35,751 bases of DNA from an uncultured Clostridia bacterium (GTDB lineage Bacteria; Bacillota; Clostridia; HGM11327): assembly GCA_945918795.1 (NCBI GenBank), contig CAMEIT010000020.1, forward strand, positions 1 through 35,751. Direction: 5' to 3'. Shown one piece after another: positions 15,987 to 22,550 of this stretch (position 1 is its first letter; each line of letters starts with the position of its first letter). The position numbers and the translations under genes are program-made. The notes under the pieces were generated by a model. The model was not told where the DNA came from. It saw only the letters and a list, made by a program, of their open reading frames with translations, and did not search any database.

Positions 15987-16030
15987 AAATAAAATTGAAG
16001 CATACGCACGAAAAAAACGGCATATGTTTC
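15987..16030 (+). repeat. Duplicated leader hairpin, copy 2
   Basis: Repeats the first 30 bases of 15413-15442 exactly. The right arm has drifted to ATATGTTTC (16022-16030), but pairing with GAAGCATAC is kept by a G-U pair apart from the base-most position. TGGAGG follows directly, as in copy 1. Confidence 0.82.
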
Positions 16031-16042
16031 TGGAGGCTTGAT

Positions 16043-16612
16043 TTGAGAACTGTTTTTTCAGAGGATTATTTAACCAATGTGCTGACAGCACTTATAACCG
16101 TGGCTGTCGGAATGGTATTGCTTTATTTATTTATAAGGTTCTGGCGCGAGCACCCGATACATAAACAAGTATTTGATATTATATACCACGTTGTGTTCAG
16201 TGCCGTGTTTCTTGTCGGAATGAGTGTCTTTTTGGGTGTTGGAATTGTTACGTCCGTATATTCATATCACATGAATGAAAATAACTGTGATACTATGGAG
16301 GGAACAACAACAGTAATATGCTGTGAAGAAAAGTGGATAGCCCGTCTGGAAGAGCCGCTGTATGAGATGACGGTCAAAATTGATGATACCGTTGTAAAAT
16401 CGGCGACATTGTTTGAAAAAGATGTAGCGGATGCCTTGTCGTCGGCTTCTTACATTAAAATATACTATTGCAAATTCGGATTGACGGATGCGCTGTGGAT
16501 ATGGAAAATTGAAGCAACAGACCAAGCGTTAAGGAGTGCTTGTGACAATGATGCCGTTTTCAAGGTGACGGACGGCGGAACGCCGGAATTGATTGAGGAC
16601 GACTCCCGCTGA
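16043..16612 (+). CDS. Hypothetical membrane protein (orphan operon gene 5)
   Basis: 189 residues from a TTG start at 16043, eight bases after TGGAGG; an in-frame TTG at 15995 lies inside the leader hairpin and is rejected. Two membrane helices (about residues 10-33 and 45-70) are followed by an extracellular or periplasm-side beta-rich domain with three cysteines and acidic ends. No family recognised. It ends the operon before the terminator at 16665. Confidence 0.7.
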   Translation: MRTVFSEDYLTNVLTALITVAVGMVLLYLFIRFWREHPIHKQVFDIIYHVVFSAVFLVGMSVFLGVGIVTSVYSYHMNENNCDTMEGTTTVICCEEKWIARLEEPLYEMTVKIDDTVVKSATLFEKDVADALSSASYIKIYYCKFGLTDALWIWKIEATDQALRSACDNDAVFKVTDGGTPELIEDDSR

Positions 16613-16664
16613 GAGAAGTAGTTTTCAGCAAAGCTGCATTAAATTAATTGATACGCAATGAAAG

Positions 16665-16708
16665 AAATCAATCCCTACTTGCATTCTGAAGCAACGCGGG
16701 ATTGATTT
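16665..16708. terminator. Bidirectional terminator between converging genes
   Basis: AAATCAATCCC and GGGATTGATTT are perfect 11-base arms around a 22-base loop, followed by TCATTTTT. It separates the plus-strand operon from the minus-strand padR unit. Confidence 0.75.
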
Positions 16709-16714
16709 TCATTT

Positions 16715-17107
16715 TTATTCGAGTGGTGTTTCTTGTGAGGAAAAATCGTCTGTGACAACGATAGTACCGCCTATCATCTTTAAATGCGGGTAAACGGCAA
16801 TGGCGGAAATTATAAAAAGGATAATAACGCCGATAGCCACAGACCGCCAAACGGTATATTTCATTGCCTTCTTTTTGAGGTCGCTGAAATCATTCCTGCT
16901 CAAAAACTCGGTGGCGAGCTTTTCCGGTTCACCGAAAAACTCATAGAGCGAGTTCAAGTCCGCATCGGGATGCTCGTTCATATATCTGTGTACGTCTTCT
17001 TTTATGTCGGAAATGTATGCCTTTTTGAGGTTCGTTTTTTTTCCGAGATTCTTGCGCAATTCGCGTATAAACAATTTGTCGCAGTGTAAAGCTTTGTTTT
17101 GTTTCAT
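16715..17107 (-). CDS. HAAS/DUF1700-like membrane protein paired with PadR
   Basis: 130 residues. The N-terminal about 75 residues are the helical HAAS-type module (DIKEDVHRYMNEHPDADL followed by FGEPEKLATEFLSR), and a single membrane helix follows at about 87-105 (VAIGVIILFIISAIAVY), with a short exterior tail. Genes of this kind are commonly found next to a padR gene; the protein is thought to be a membrane-bound partner or signal module. It overlaps the padR stop codon by four bases (ATGA), which couples their translation. Confidence 0.88.
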   Translation of the reverse strand: MKQNKALHCDKLFIRELRKNLGKKTNLKKAYISDIKEDVHRYMNEHPDADLNSLYEFFGEPEKLATEFLSRNDFSDLKKKAMKYTVWRSVAIGVIILFIISAIAVYPHLKMIGGTIVVTDDFSSQETPLE

Positions 17108-17523
17108 TTTTTCATCCTTTCCGTGTCATCGATTGCAAAATCGGTATTGCCTATATATTCGGAAACTATATTGTCCGTAACACGATACAGCTTGTAAAAA
17201 CGTTCAATGCAACAGGCAAGATATTCCTTTCCGAGATCTTCCAGATGATAGTATTTGCGGAAACGCTTTTCTCCGACAAGCTCCTGTCTGGATGAAATCA
17301 ATCCTCTTTCCAACATTCTGTACATAGGCCCGTACATTGAGCCGTCGCGCAGAATAAATTCTCCCTCGCTCCGTTTGGCGATTTCCTGTTTGATGTCGTA
17401 GACGTACATATCCTGCTTTACCAGCATCGAAAGAATCAAAAGCTCAATCATTCCGTAACGGAAATTTTCGTCAATTACATCCTGCCATTCCTTAGGCAGA
17501 TTACTTTTCTTTTCAGTAGAAAT
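17104..17523 (-). CDS. PadR family transcriptional regulator, probable ATT start
   Basis: A PadR winged helix: MIELLILSMLVKQDMYVYDI, then GSMYGPMYRMLERGLISSR (wing helix) and GEKRFRKYYHLEDLGKEYL. The first ATG (17451) would give 115 residues, but it has no ribosome site. The frame continues upstream without a stop as STEKKSNLPKEWQDVIDENF, a typical PadR leader helix. AAGGGTG stands just before an ATT codon at 17523-17521. I therefore propose the non-standard ATT start (139 residues); the ATG start is the alternative. The palindrome at 17602 is its probable operator. Confidence 0.85.
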   Translation of the reverse strand: MSTEKKSNLPKEWQDVIDENFRYGMIELLILSMLVKQDMYVYDIKQEIAKRSEGEFILRDGSMYGPMYRMLERGLISSRQELVGEKRFRKYYHLEDLGKEYLACCIERFYKLYRVTDNIVSEYIGNTDFAIDDTERMKK

Positions 17524-17556
17524 GGTTTCACCCTTCTTTCGTTATGTTCTGATATA

Positions 17557-17586
17557 ATTATAATAGAATAAAATGAGTGTTGTCAA
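17557..17586 (-). promoter_or_regulatory. Promoter of the padR-HAAS operon
   Basis: On the minus strand TTGACA (17586-17581), an 18-base spacer and TATAAT (17562-17557). The leader to the ATT start is about 35 bases. Confidence 0.8.
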
Positions 17587-17601
17587 TACTAAAACCAAAA
17601 A

Positions 17602-17636
17602 AGTATATTGACAAATATACTTTTGCATTGTATAAT
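17602..17636 (+). promoter_or_regulatory. Divergent promoter with a perfect PadR-type operator
   Basis: AGTATATT-GACA-AATATACT (17602-17621) is a perfect palindrome with 8-base arms. It contains the TTGACA -35 (17608-17613) of a plus-strand promoter with TATAAT at 17631-17636 (17-base spacer). It lies 16 bases upstream of the padR -35. The plus-strand promoter now faces only a decayed Rhs fragment. Confidence 0.85.
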
Positions 17637-17645
17637 AGAGCAAAT

Positions 17646-17885
17646 TGAGGAATTGAAGTATACTGCATCGATTCAAACGTGCAAAACATACTATACAAAG
17701 ACATTCCTTTATGATGACGGCAATGCTCTTGTTTCATTAACCATAATCACGGCACATTTGGTGCAGATTATTACTATTGTATTTATAATTGGGGGAAATT
17801 AATTATATATAATAGTACGGGAGCGTTGTTGCGGCATATAACATATAGGTATGATGCTTGGGGCAGGCTATATCAACAACCGTAA
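17646..17885 (+). pseudogene. Rhs/YD-repeat protein remnant
   Basis: Two frames joined by an internal shift near 17735. The first holds KTFLYDDGNALVSLT (about 17697-17741), the second ADYYYCIYNWGKLI then YNSTGALL and YRYDAWGRLY (17763-17882). Tyr-Tyr-Tyr-x-x-x-Asn, Asn-Ser-Thr-Gly and Tyr-Asp-Ala-Trp-Gly are typical of the end of the Rhs/YD-repeat core. There is no start or intact frame. In intact loci a toxin and an immunity gene would follow. This is a short scrap, and the family call rests on these motifs alone. Confidence 0.6.
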
Positions 17886-17949
17886 GTCGGTATCTGATGT
17901 TGAGCAAGGATGCCGACACGACCAAGCCCACATCCCCCAGACCAAAGAA

Positions 17950-17975
17950 CCGCGGAAAAAGCATGATTTCCGCGG
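17950..17975 (+). terminator. Rho-independent terminator after the Rhs remnant
   Basis: CCGCGGAAA and TTTCCGCGG are perfect 9-base arms, followed by CTTTTT. Confidence 0.85.
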
Positions 17976-18049
17976 CTTTTTGCGTTATGCGGTGTAATAC
18001 TTGTGAGAAAAAATATACTGTTGGGAATGACGCGCCGTTTGGTTGGCAA

Positions 18050-18652
18050 TTACATATATTGAAATTGTTCTCTGAGAAGCTTGAGATTATTCCGCTGAGT
18101 ATCTGTCAAATCATTTTTGCTTGCATAATCTGCTTCCAAAAGCGGAATGTGCTCATGCGATATGAAACGTTCATCTTCGTTCAATGGATCCTTACAGCTT
18201 AATAAAATTGTCAAATAACACTCGTCCGAAAAATCGCTCCTCCCATCCGGCAGGTATGGCTCCGATTCGACAAAAGCGTATCCGCTTTTACAATAAATCA
18301 CATCTCCGGGGTGGAACAGTACAGGCAGATTGCAAATCTCAATAAAAGGATATTTCGGCTCATTTTGAGATGTACGATGCGAAGAATATATTTTATGCGT
18401 GGCTTCGTCAACATATCCTTTCTTTATAATATCATTGACGGCGGTTCTTAAAAGAGCTTGTTCATACTCATTATCTGTCATTGTCGAAAGCTCGGAAAGA
18501 ATATCTGCTTTATGTCTCCTATTTTTTCCACTCTCGCAAATAATCGTTGCCGCCTGCATGATAGTCCATTTAGGCATATGCTCTGATAAATAATCTCTCA
18601 TTATTGCGGAAGGGATTGAAGTAATAATTTTTTGGGTAATATGTTCATTCAT
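18050..18652 (-). CDS. Hypothetical protein
   Basis: 200 residues, soluble. The N-terminal half is helical (MRDYLSEHMPKWTIMQAATII followed by a helix-turn-helix-like ADILSELSTMTDNEYEQALLRTAV, shortened: about residues 45-75). The C-terminal half has GDVIYCKSGYAFVESEPYLPDG and SCKDPLNEDERFISHEHIP. I do not know the family. AAGG at nine bases from the ATG supports the start. It faces away from the 18826 gene and ends near the Rhs remnant. Confidence 0.7.
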   Translation of the reverse strand: MNEHITQKIITSIPSAIMRDYLSEHMPKWTIMQAATIICESGKNRRHKADILSELSTMTDNEYEQALLRTAVNDIIKKGYVDEATHKIYSSHRTSQNEPKYPFIEICNLPVLFHPGDVIYCKSGYAFVESEPYLPDGRSDFSDECYLTILLSCKDPLNEDERFISHEHIPLLEADYASKNDLTDTQRNNLKLLREQFQYM

Positions 18653-18766
18653 GGATTTTTCCTTTATGTATTCATAAATTTAATGGCGAACTGCGCAATG
18701 ACTCTTATAATTATTTCAATTATATCACATCATTATGTAAATTACAATAAATTGCTTCGGGCGATG

Positions 18767-18795
18767 TTTAAAAATTCGCCTTTTTATGCTATAAT
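18767..18795 (+). promoter_or_regulatory. Probable promoter of the 18826 gene
   Basis: TTTAAA (18767-18772), a 17-base spacer and TATAAT (18790-18795). Confidence 0.6.
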
Positions 18796-18825
18796 TAAAT
18801 AAATTCAACAAAGGAGGTGAGCGCG

Positions 18826-19116
18826 GTGCCGGATTACAGTGAATACATAGGGAAAACGGTTCTTGTGGGTATATCGGTTTATTCTCACGACAAAGAATTG
18901 CTTGACAGGTATCAATATTTCGGTGAAATTATTTCAATCGACAAATGTATTTGCATAAAAACGGATGAGGGCGAAATAAAAACTCTTCCACCTGATGTAA
19001 GTTCTCTGACAAAGGCGGAAAAAGGGATATATACCCTCAAGTCAAACGGAAAGCAGATTGAAAACCCTGATTTTGTTACAAGCTGGAGCATAACAAAACC
19101 GAGACATGAAAAATGA
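18826..19116 (+). CDS. Small conserved protein of unknown function
   Basis: 96 residues with a GTG start at 18826, eight bases after AAAGGAGGTGA; the in-frame GTG at 18817 lies inside the ribosome site. A soluble beta-rich protein (VLVGISVYSHDKELLDRY, EGEIKTLPPDVSS, PDFVTSWSI). The LPPD-then-TSW pattern recurs in small Clostridia proteins that I remember only as uncharacterised. It ends in ATGA with the next small frame. Confidence 0.72.
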   Translation: MPDYSEYIGKTVLVGISVYSHDKELLDRYQYFGEIISIDKCICIKTDEGEIKTLPPDVSSLTKAEKGIYTLKSNGKQIENPDFVTSWSITKPRHEK

Positions 19117-19220
19117 GAAGATTTGTTGTAATATTGCCGGAAGCTCCGAATAAAAATGCTTTTGCACTTTTTGAGGATACTTTCTTGTGCGGTATGCTTA
19201 AATCAAAGATATTCTTTTGA
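19113..19220 (+). CDS. Short ORF overlapping the 18826 gene
   Basis: A 35-codon frame starts at an ATG that overlaps the previous stop (ATGA) and ends at TGA 19218-19220: MRRFVVILPEAPNKNAF and so on. The overlap allows coupling, but there is no ribosome site. It may be the scrap of a longer gene. Confidence 0.35.
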   Translation: MRRFVVILPEAPNKNAFALFEDTFLCGMLKSKIFF

Positions 19221-19249
19221 GTTTATATAATTATTAGGAGGAAATTGAT

Positions 19250-19912
19250 ATGAATGAGGAGAATAAGAAGAAAAAATGGTTGGTTGCGGTTGTAATAATT
19301 GCAAAAACGGTCATAATTGCAGCGGCGGTTTTGCTTGTGGCATTTTTGTGTGCTTTTTTTATCCCGCACACGGTCAAGCAAAGCAATAAAATCGGGGATT
19401 ACGATAAGTATCTTGAGAAAGTTTGTTATGCCGCGGAATTTATGCCGTCTCTTGATGAAATAGGAGATTATGAAAACGTGAATTTCGGATACAAGGAATA
19501 CTCGCACGGTTGGATGTTCTGCTCTGAGGGACTTTCTTTGTTTGCGGAATATTCCGATGAAGATTATAATGCCGAAAAAGAAAAAACAGTCTATAAATAT
19601 GAATATCTGACAGAACCGTATAAACCGACCGAGAATAGTGATTATATATTCCCGGTTGCCGAGCTTGAATACAAAGGCTATGAGTTTGGAATCGTTCCCA
19701 AAAAGGAATATCTGTACGGTTCCGATACGGAATACAGATATTCCTGCAAATCGTTTATGCTGGTGGGGAATAACGATGCCGAAAGAAAAATCGTGTATTT
19801 GTACTTCTATGACTCTGACCTCGATTTGCTGGCACAGGCTGATGCAACCGAAGAAGAATGCAGACAAAGCATGATCGAGCTTATAAAAGATAGCTTTTGT
19901 TGGTTTGATTGA
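19250..19912 (+). CDS. Hypothetical membrane-anchored protein
   Basis: 220 residues. A basic N-terminus (NEENKKKKW) precedes one long membrane helix (about 10-38), and the rest is an exterior acidic, aromatic-rich domain with many Tyr and Glu residues, for example KEYSHGWMFCSEGLSLF. It is a signal-anchor protein of unknown family. AGGAGG stands eight bases before the ATG. A terminator follows at 19980. Confidence 0.72.
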   Translation: MNEENKKKKWLVAVVIIAKTVIIAAAVLLVAFLCAFFIPHTVKQSNKIGDYDKYLEKVCYAAEFMPSLDEIGDYENVNFGYKEYSHGWMFCSEGLSLFAEYSDEDYNAEKEKTVYKYEYLTEPYKPTENSDYIFPVAELEYKGYEFGIVPKKEYLYGSDTEYRYSCKSFMLVGNNDAERKIVYLYFYDSDLDLLAQADATEEECRQSMIELIKDSFCWFD

Positions 19913-19979
19913 CGGTGAGAATTGAATTGCGGCAACATTGGTGATGTTGAGCGTTTTTATCAAAGAAATAAGACTTTAA

Positions 19980-20004
19980 GCCCGAGTCTTTAATTGCTTC
20001 GGGC
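19980..20004 (+). terminator. Rho-independent terminator
   Basis: GCCCGA and TCGGGC with a 13-base loop, then TTTTC and T7. Confidence 0.85.
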
Positions 20005-20128
20005 TTTTCTTTTTTTCAAACGGAACACTGTGAAAACTTAAAGCTGACAAAATACACAAAATTATGTGTTTTATGCGCAATAAAATTAAAAATATTTGCA
20101 TTTGATTGCAAAATAAACCTCAAAAAGG

Positions 20129-20156
20129 TTGAAGATTTTTGATTTTATGATATAAT
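20129..20156 (+). promoter_or_regulatory. Promoter of the Hpt/SBP/histidine-kinase operon
   Basis: TTGAAG (20129-20134), a 16-base spacer and an extended TGA-TATAAT (20151-20156). The leader to the start codon is about 100 bases. Confidence 0.75.
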
Positions 20157-20183
20157 TGATTTAATGGATACCGTATTCGGGGA

Positions 20184-20230
20184 AAAGGCTTGCATATTAA
20201 AAATATAATATGCTCAAAACAAAAGCCTTT
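20184..20230 (+). other. Structured leader of the Hpt/SBP/kinase operon
   Basis: Two nested stems: AAAGGCTT (20184-20191) with AAGCCTTT (20223-20230), and inside it GCATATT (20192-20198) with AATATGC (20207-20213). It ends about 13 bases before AAGGAGG. The role is unknown. Confidence 0.5.
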
Positions 20231-20256
20231 CGAAAGACAAGCAAGGAGGAAAATAT

Positions 20257-20634
20257 ATGACGATTCGGGAATGCTACAATGAATTCGGCGGAGACTATGC
20301 GGAGGTAAAGAATCGCTTATGCAGTGATAATTTAATACAGCGCTTGATTGCGAAATTCCCAAATGACGACAGCTATTGCAGGCTTTGCCGCGCGATAAAA
20401 GAGGGCAATCGAGAGGAAGCGTTTCTTGCCGCGCATACGCTCAAGGGAGTGAGCGCAAACCTCGGATTCGCAAGGCTTCTTGATTCTGCGGACAAGCTGA
20501 CAGAGCTGTTGCGTTCGTCGCCTTATTGCATACCCGATGAGGCTGATTTACTAATGGAAAATGTCATGGGCGACTATGAGCTGACAGTGGCGGCAATCGG
20601 GCGTTATGTTTGCTCGACAAGCGTGAAAGCATGA
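20257..20634 (+). CDS. Histidine phosphotransfer (Hpt) domain protein
   Basis: 125 residues. The Hpt motif AAHTLKGVSANLGF holds the phosphoacceptor His60, and helices on both sides make the four-helix bundle. Free Hpt proteins pass phosphate between a hybrid-kinase receiver and a response regulator. The hybrid kinase encoded two genes later has the matching receiver. AAGGAGG precedes the ATG. The stop lies 17 bases before the SBP start, so co-expression is very likely. Confidence 0.93.
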   Translation: MTIRECYNEFGGDYAEVKNRLCSDNLIQRLIAKFPNDDSYCRLCRAIKEGNREEAFLAAHTLKGVSANLGFARLLDSADKLTELLRSSPYCIPDEADLLMENVMGDYELTVAAIGRYVCSTSVKA

Positions 20635-20651
20635 TGACGGAGGGAAAGAGC

Positions 20652-22517
20652 ATGAGGAGAAAATTTGCGGCATTATTGCTTGCTGTTGTGATGCTTTTCG
20701 GCGTTACGGGTTGCGGTGAAATATTCGGCTTAAGTAAAAACAAGATTTCAATCAGTATATATTTGTGGGATAAGTCCATGAGCAAGGAGCTGACGCCGTG
20801 GCTTGAGAAGCAATTCCCGGATATAAGCTTTACGTTCGTTGTCGGGTACAACACAATGGATTTTTATACGGACCTTAATAATCGCGACAGCCTGCCCGAT
20901 ATTATTACGTGCAGACGTTTTTCGCTGAATGATGCGGCGCATATGTCGGATTTGCTTATGGATATGAGTCAGACGGAGATAGTCGGCAGCTTTTATGACA
21001 GCTATATTGAAAATAACCGTGAATCGAGCGGTGCTATCCGCTGGTTGCCGATGTGCGCAGAGGTAGACGGCTACATTGCCAATACGGCTCTTTTTGATGA
21101 ATACGGTATTGCACTTCCCACAAATTATGATGAATTTGTACAGGCGTGCAAAAGCTTTGAAGAGCACGGAATAAAAGGCTACGTAAACGATTACAGCGAG
21201 GACTATTCATGTATGGAGGCGCTTCAGGGCTGTGCCATACCTGAGCTTATGACAATGGAAGGCACTATGTGGCGCATGAAGTACGAAAGCGAAACCGATG
21301 ATAACAAGGTGGGGCTTGATGATAAAATATGGCCTGCTGTGTTTGAAAAGTTCGAGCGGTATTTGAAGGACACTTTTGTGGAAAAAGATGCAGACGAAAT
21401 TTCATTCGGGAGTGTCAAGACAGCATTTCTTGAGGGCAATGCCGCAATCATGCGCGGAACTGCGAGCGACTGTGCTGTTTTAAGGCAGGAGTACGGAATA
21501 TATACTACAATGCTGCCTTATTTTGGGGAAACATCAGACGACAGCTGGCTTTTGACGTACCCGACCTGTCAGGTTGCGGTAAACAAGAGCGTTGAAGAGG
21601 ACAAGAAAAAGACGGATGCGGTTATCAAAGTATTGGGAGCAATGTTCAGCGAAGAGGGTCAGCGCAAGGTTGCGACAAACAATGCTGTATTGAGCTACAA
21701 CAAAAACGTGCATATCGAGCTTAGCAACGCATTTTCCGCGGTTGAAGACTGCGTGCGGCGCAATCATTTATACATACGTCTTGCCTCAACGGAAATGTTT
21801 TCAATATCAAGAGACGTGGTTCATAGGATGATTCGGGGAGAATATGACGCAAAAGGCGCTTATGATGATTTCAATGCACTCATTACCGACGAGAAAAAGA
21901 CGGATGAGCCTGAATTTGTCACTACTCAGAATACAGGCTATGACTATACGTCAAACGAACACGGCAATAAGGCGGCTTCGGCTGTCGTCAATACCATATG
22001 CAGGCAGTTGGGAAGCGATATTGCTGTCGGGTACTCAAATCTGATTACGGCGCCTGTTTTTGAGGGCGACTACAACACAAAGCAGCTTGGCTGGCTTGTT
22101 GCAAATCGCGCATTGATAAGACAGGGAAGTCTTACGGGAGCTGAAATATCACAGCTTATGGATTGGCTTGTAAACGTAAAGGAGGACGGCTCAAATCCGA
22201 TACGTCATAAAAATCTGCTTCCTGTCACCTGCGGTATGGAATATACCGTTTTGGATAACGGGGACGGAACATACAAGTTGGGCGATCTGACGGTAAACGG
22301 CGAACCTATAAATGAAAACGAAGTATATAATGTTATGCTGTTGGGCGACAACAACTATATCGAGGCTCCTATTTACTGCAACTGTCCCATGCCGGAAGAG
22401 CTTAATAACAAAATGGAGCTTGTGAATGACAAGGCATCTGCAGTTTTGATAAATGCGCTTAAAGGCGGCAATCAAATGGAAGCGCCGACAGAGTATGTTA
22501 CGGTGCGGGAGAGATAA
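20652..22517 (+). CDS. Extracellular solute-binding lipoprotein with a 5'-nucleotidase-C-like domain
   Basis: 621 residues from ATG 20652 (ACGGAGGG upstream). The signal peptide ends in lipobox V-T-G-C with Cys21. Residues about 30-420 are a family-1 (carbohydrate-type) solute-binding fold: PWLEKQFPDISFTF, TAFLEGNAAIMRGTA and AMFSEEGQRK are its landmarks. Residues about 440-600 (ASAVVNTICRQLGSDIAV ... SLTGAEISQLMDWL ... GDLTVNGEPINENEVYNVML) look like the C-terminal, substrate-binding domain of 5'-nucleotidases, here without the catalytic metallophosphatase. No permease is encoded nearby, so a role in sensing for the kinase downstream fits better than transport. Confidence 0.85.
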   Translation: MRRKFAALLLAVVMLFGVTGCGEIFGLSKNKISISIYLWDKSMSKELTPWLEKQFPDISFTFVVGYNTMDFYTDLNNRDSLPDIITCRRFSLNDAAHMSDLLMDMSQTEIVGSFYDSYIENNRESSGAIRWLPMCAEVDGYIANTALFDEYGIALPTNYDEFVQACKSFEEHGIKGYVNDYSEDYSCMEALQGCAIPELMTMEGTMWRMKYESETDDNKVGLDDKIWPAVFEKFERYLKDTFVEKDADEISFGSVKTAFLEGNAAIMRGTASDCAVLRQEYGIYTTMLPYFGETSDDSWLLTYPTCQVAVNKSVEEDKKKTDAVIKVLGAMFSEEGQRKVATNNAVLSYNKNVHIELSNAFSAVEDCVRRNHLYIRLASTEMFSISRDVVHRMIRGEYDAKGAYDDFNALITDEKKTDEPEFVTTQNTGYDYTSNEHGNKAASAVVNTICRQLGSDIAVGYSNLITAPVFEGDYNTKQLGWLVANRALIRQGSLTGAEISQLMDWLVNVKEDGSNPIRHKNLLPVTCGMEYTVLDNGDGTYKLGDLTVNGEPINENEVYNVMLLGDNNYIEAPIYCNCPMPEELNNKMELVNDKASAVLINALKGGNQMEAPTEYVTVRER

Positions 22518-22550
22518 TTTGCAGTGAAAATGCGGAAAGGGGAAATGAAA

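Noticed and set aside
19223..19963. Minus-strand frame of 246 codons
   Set aside because: It is antisense to the membrane-anchored protein, with the Phe/Ile-rich composition of a shadow frame.
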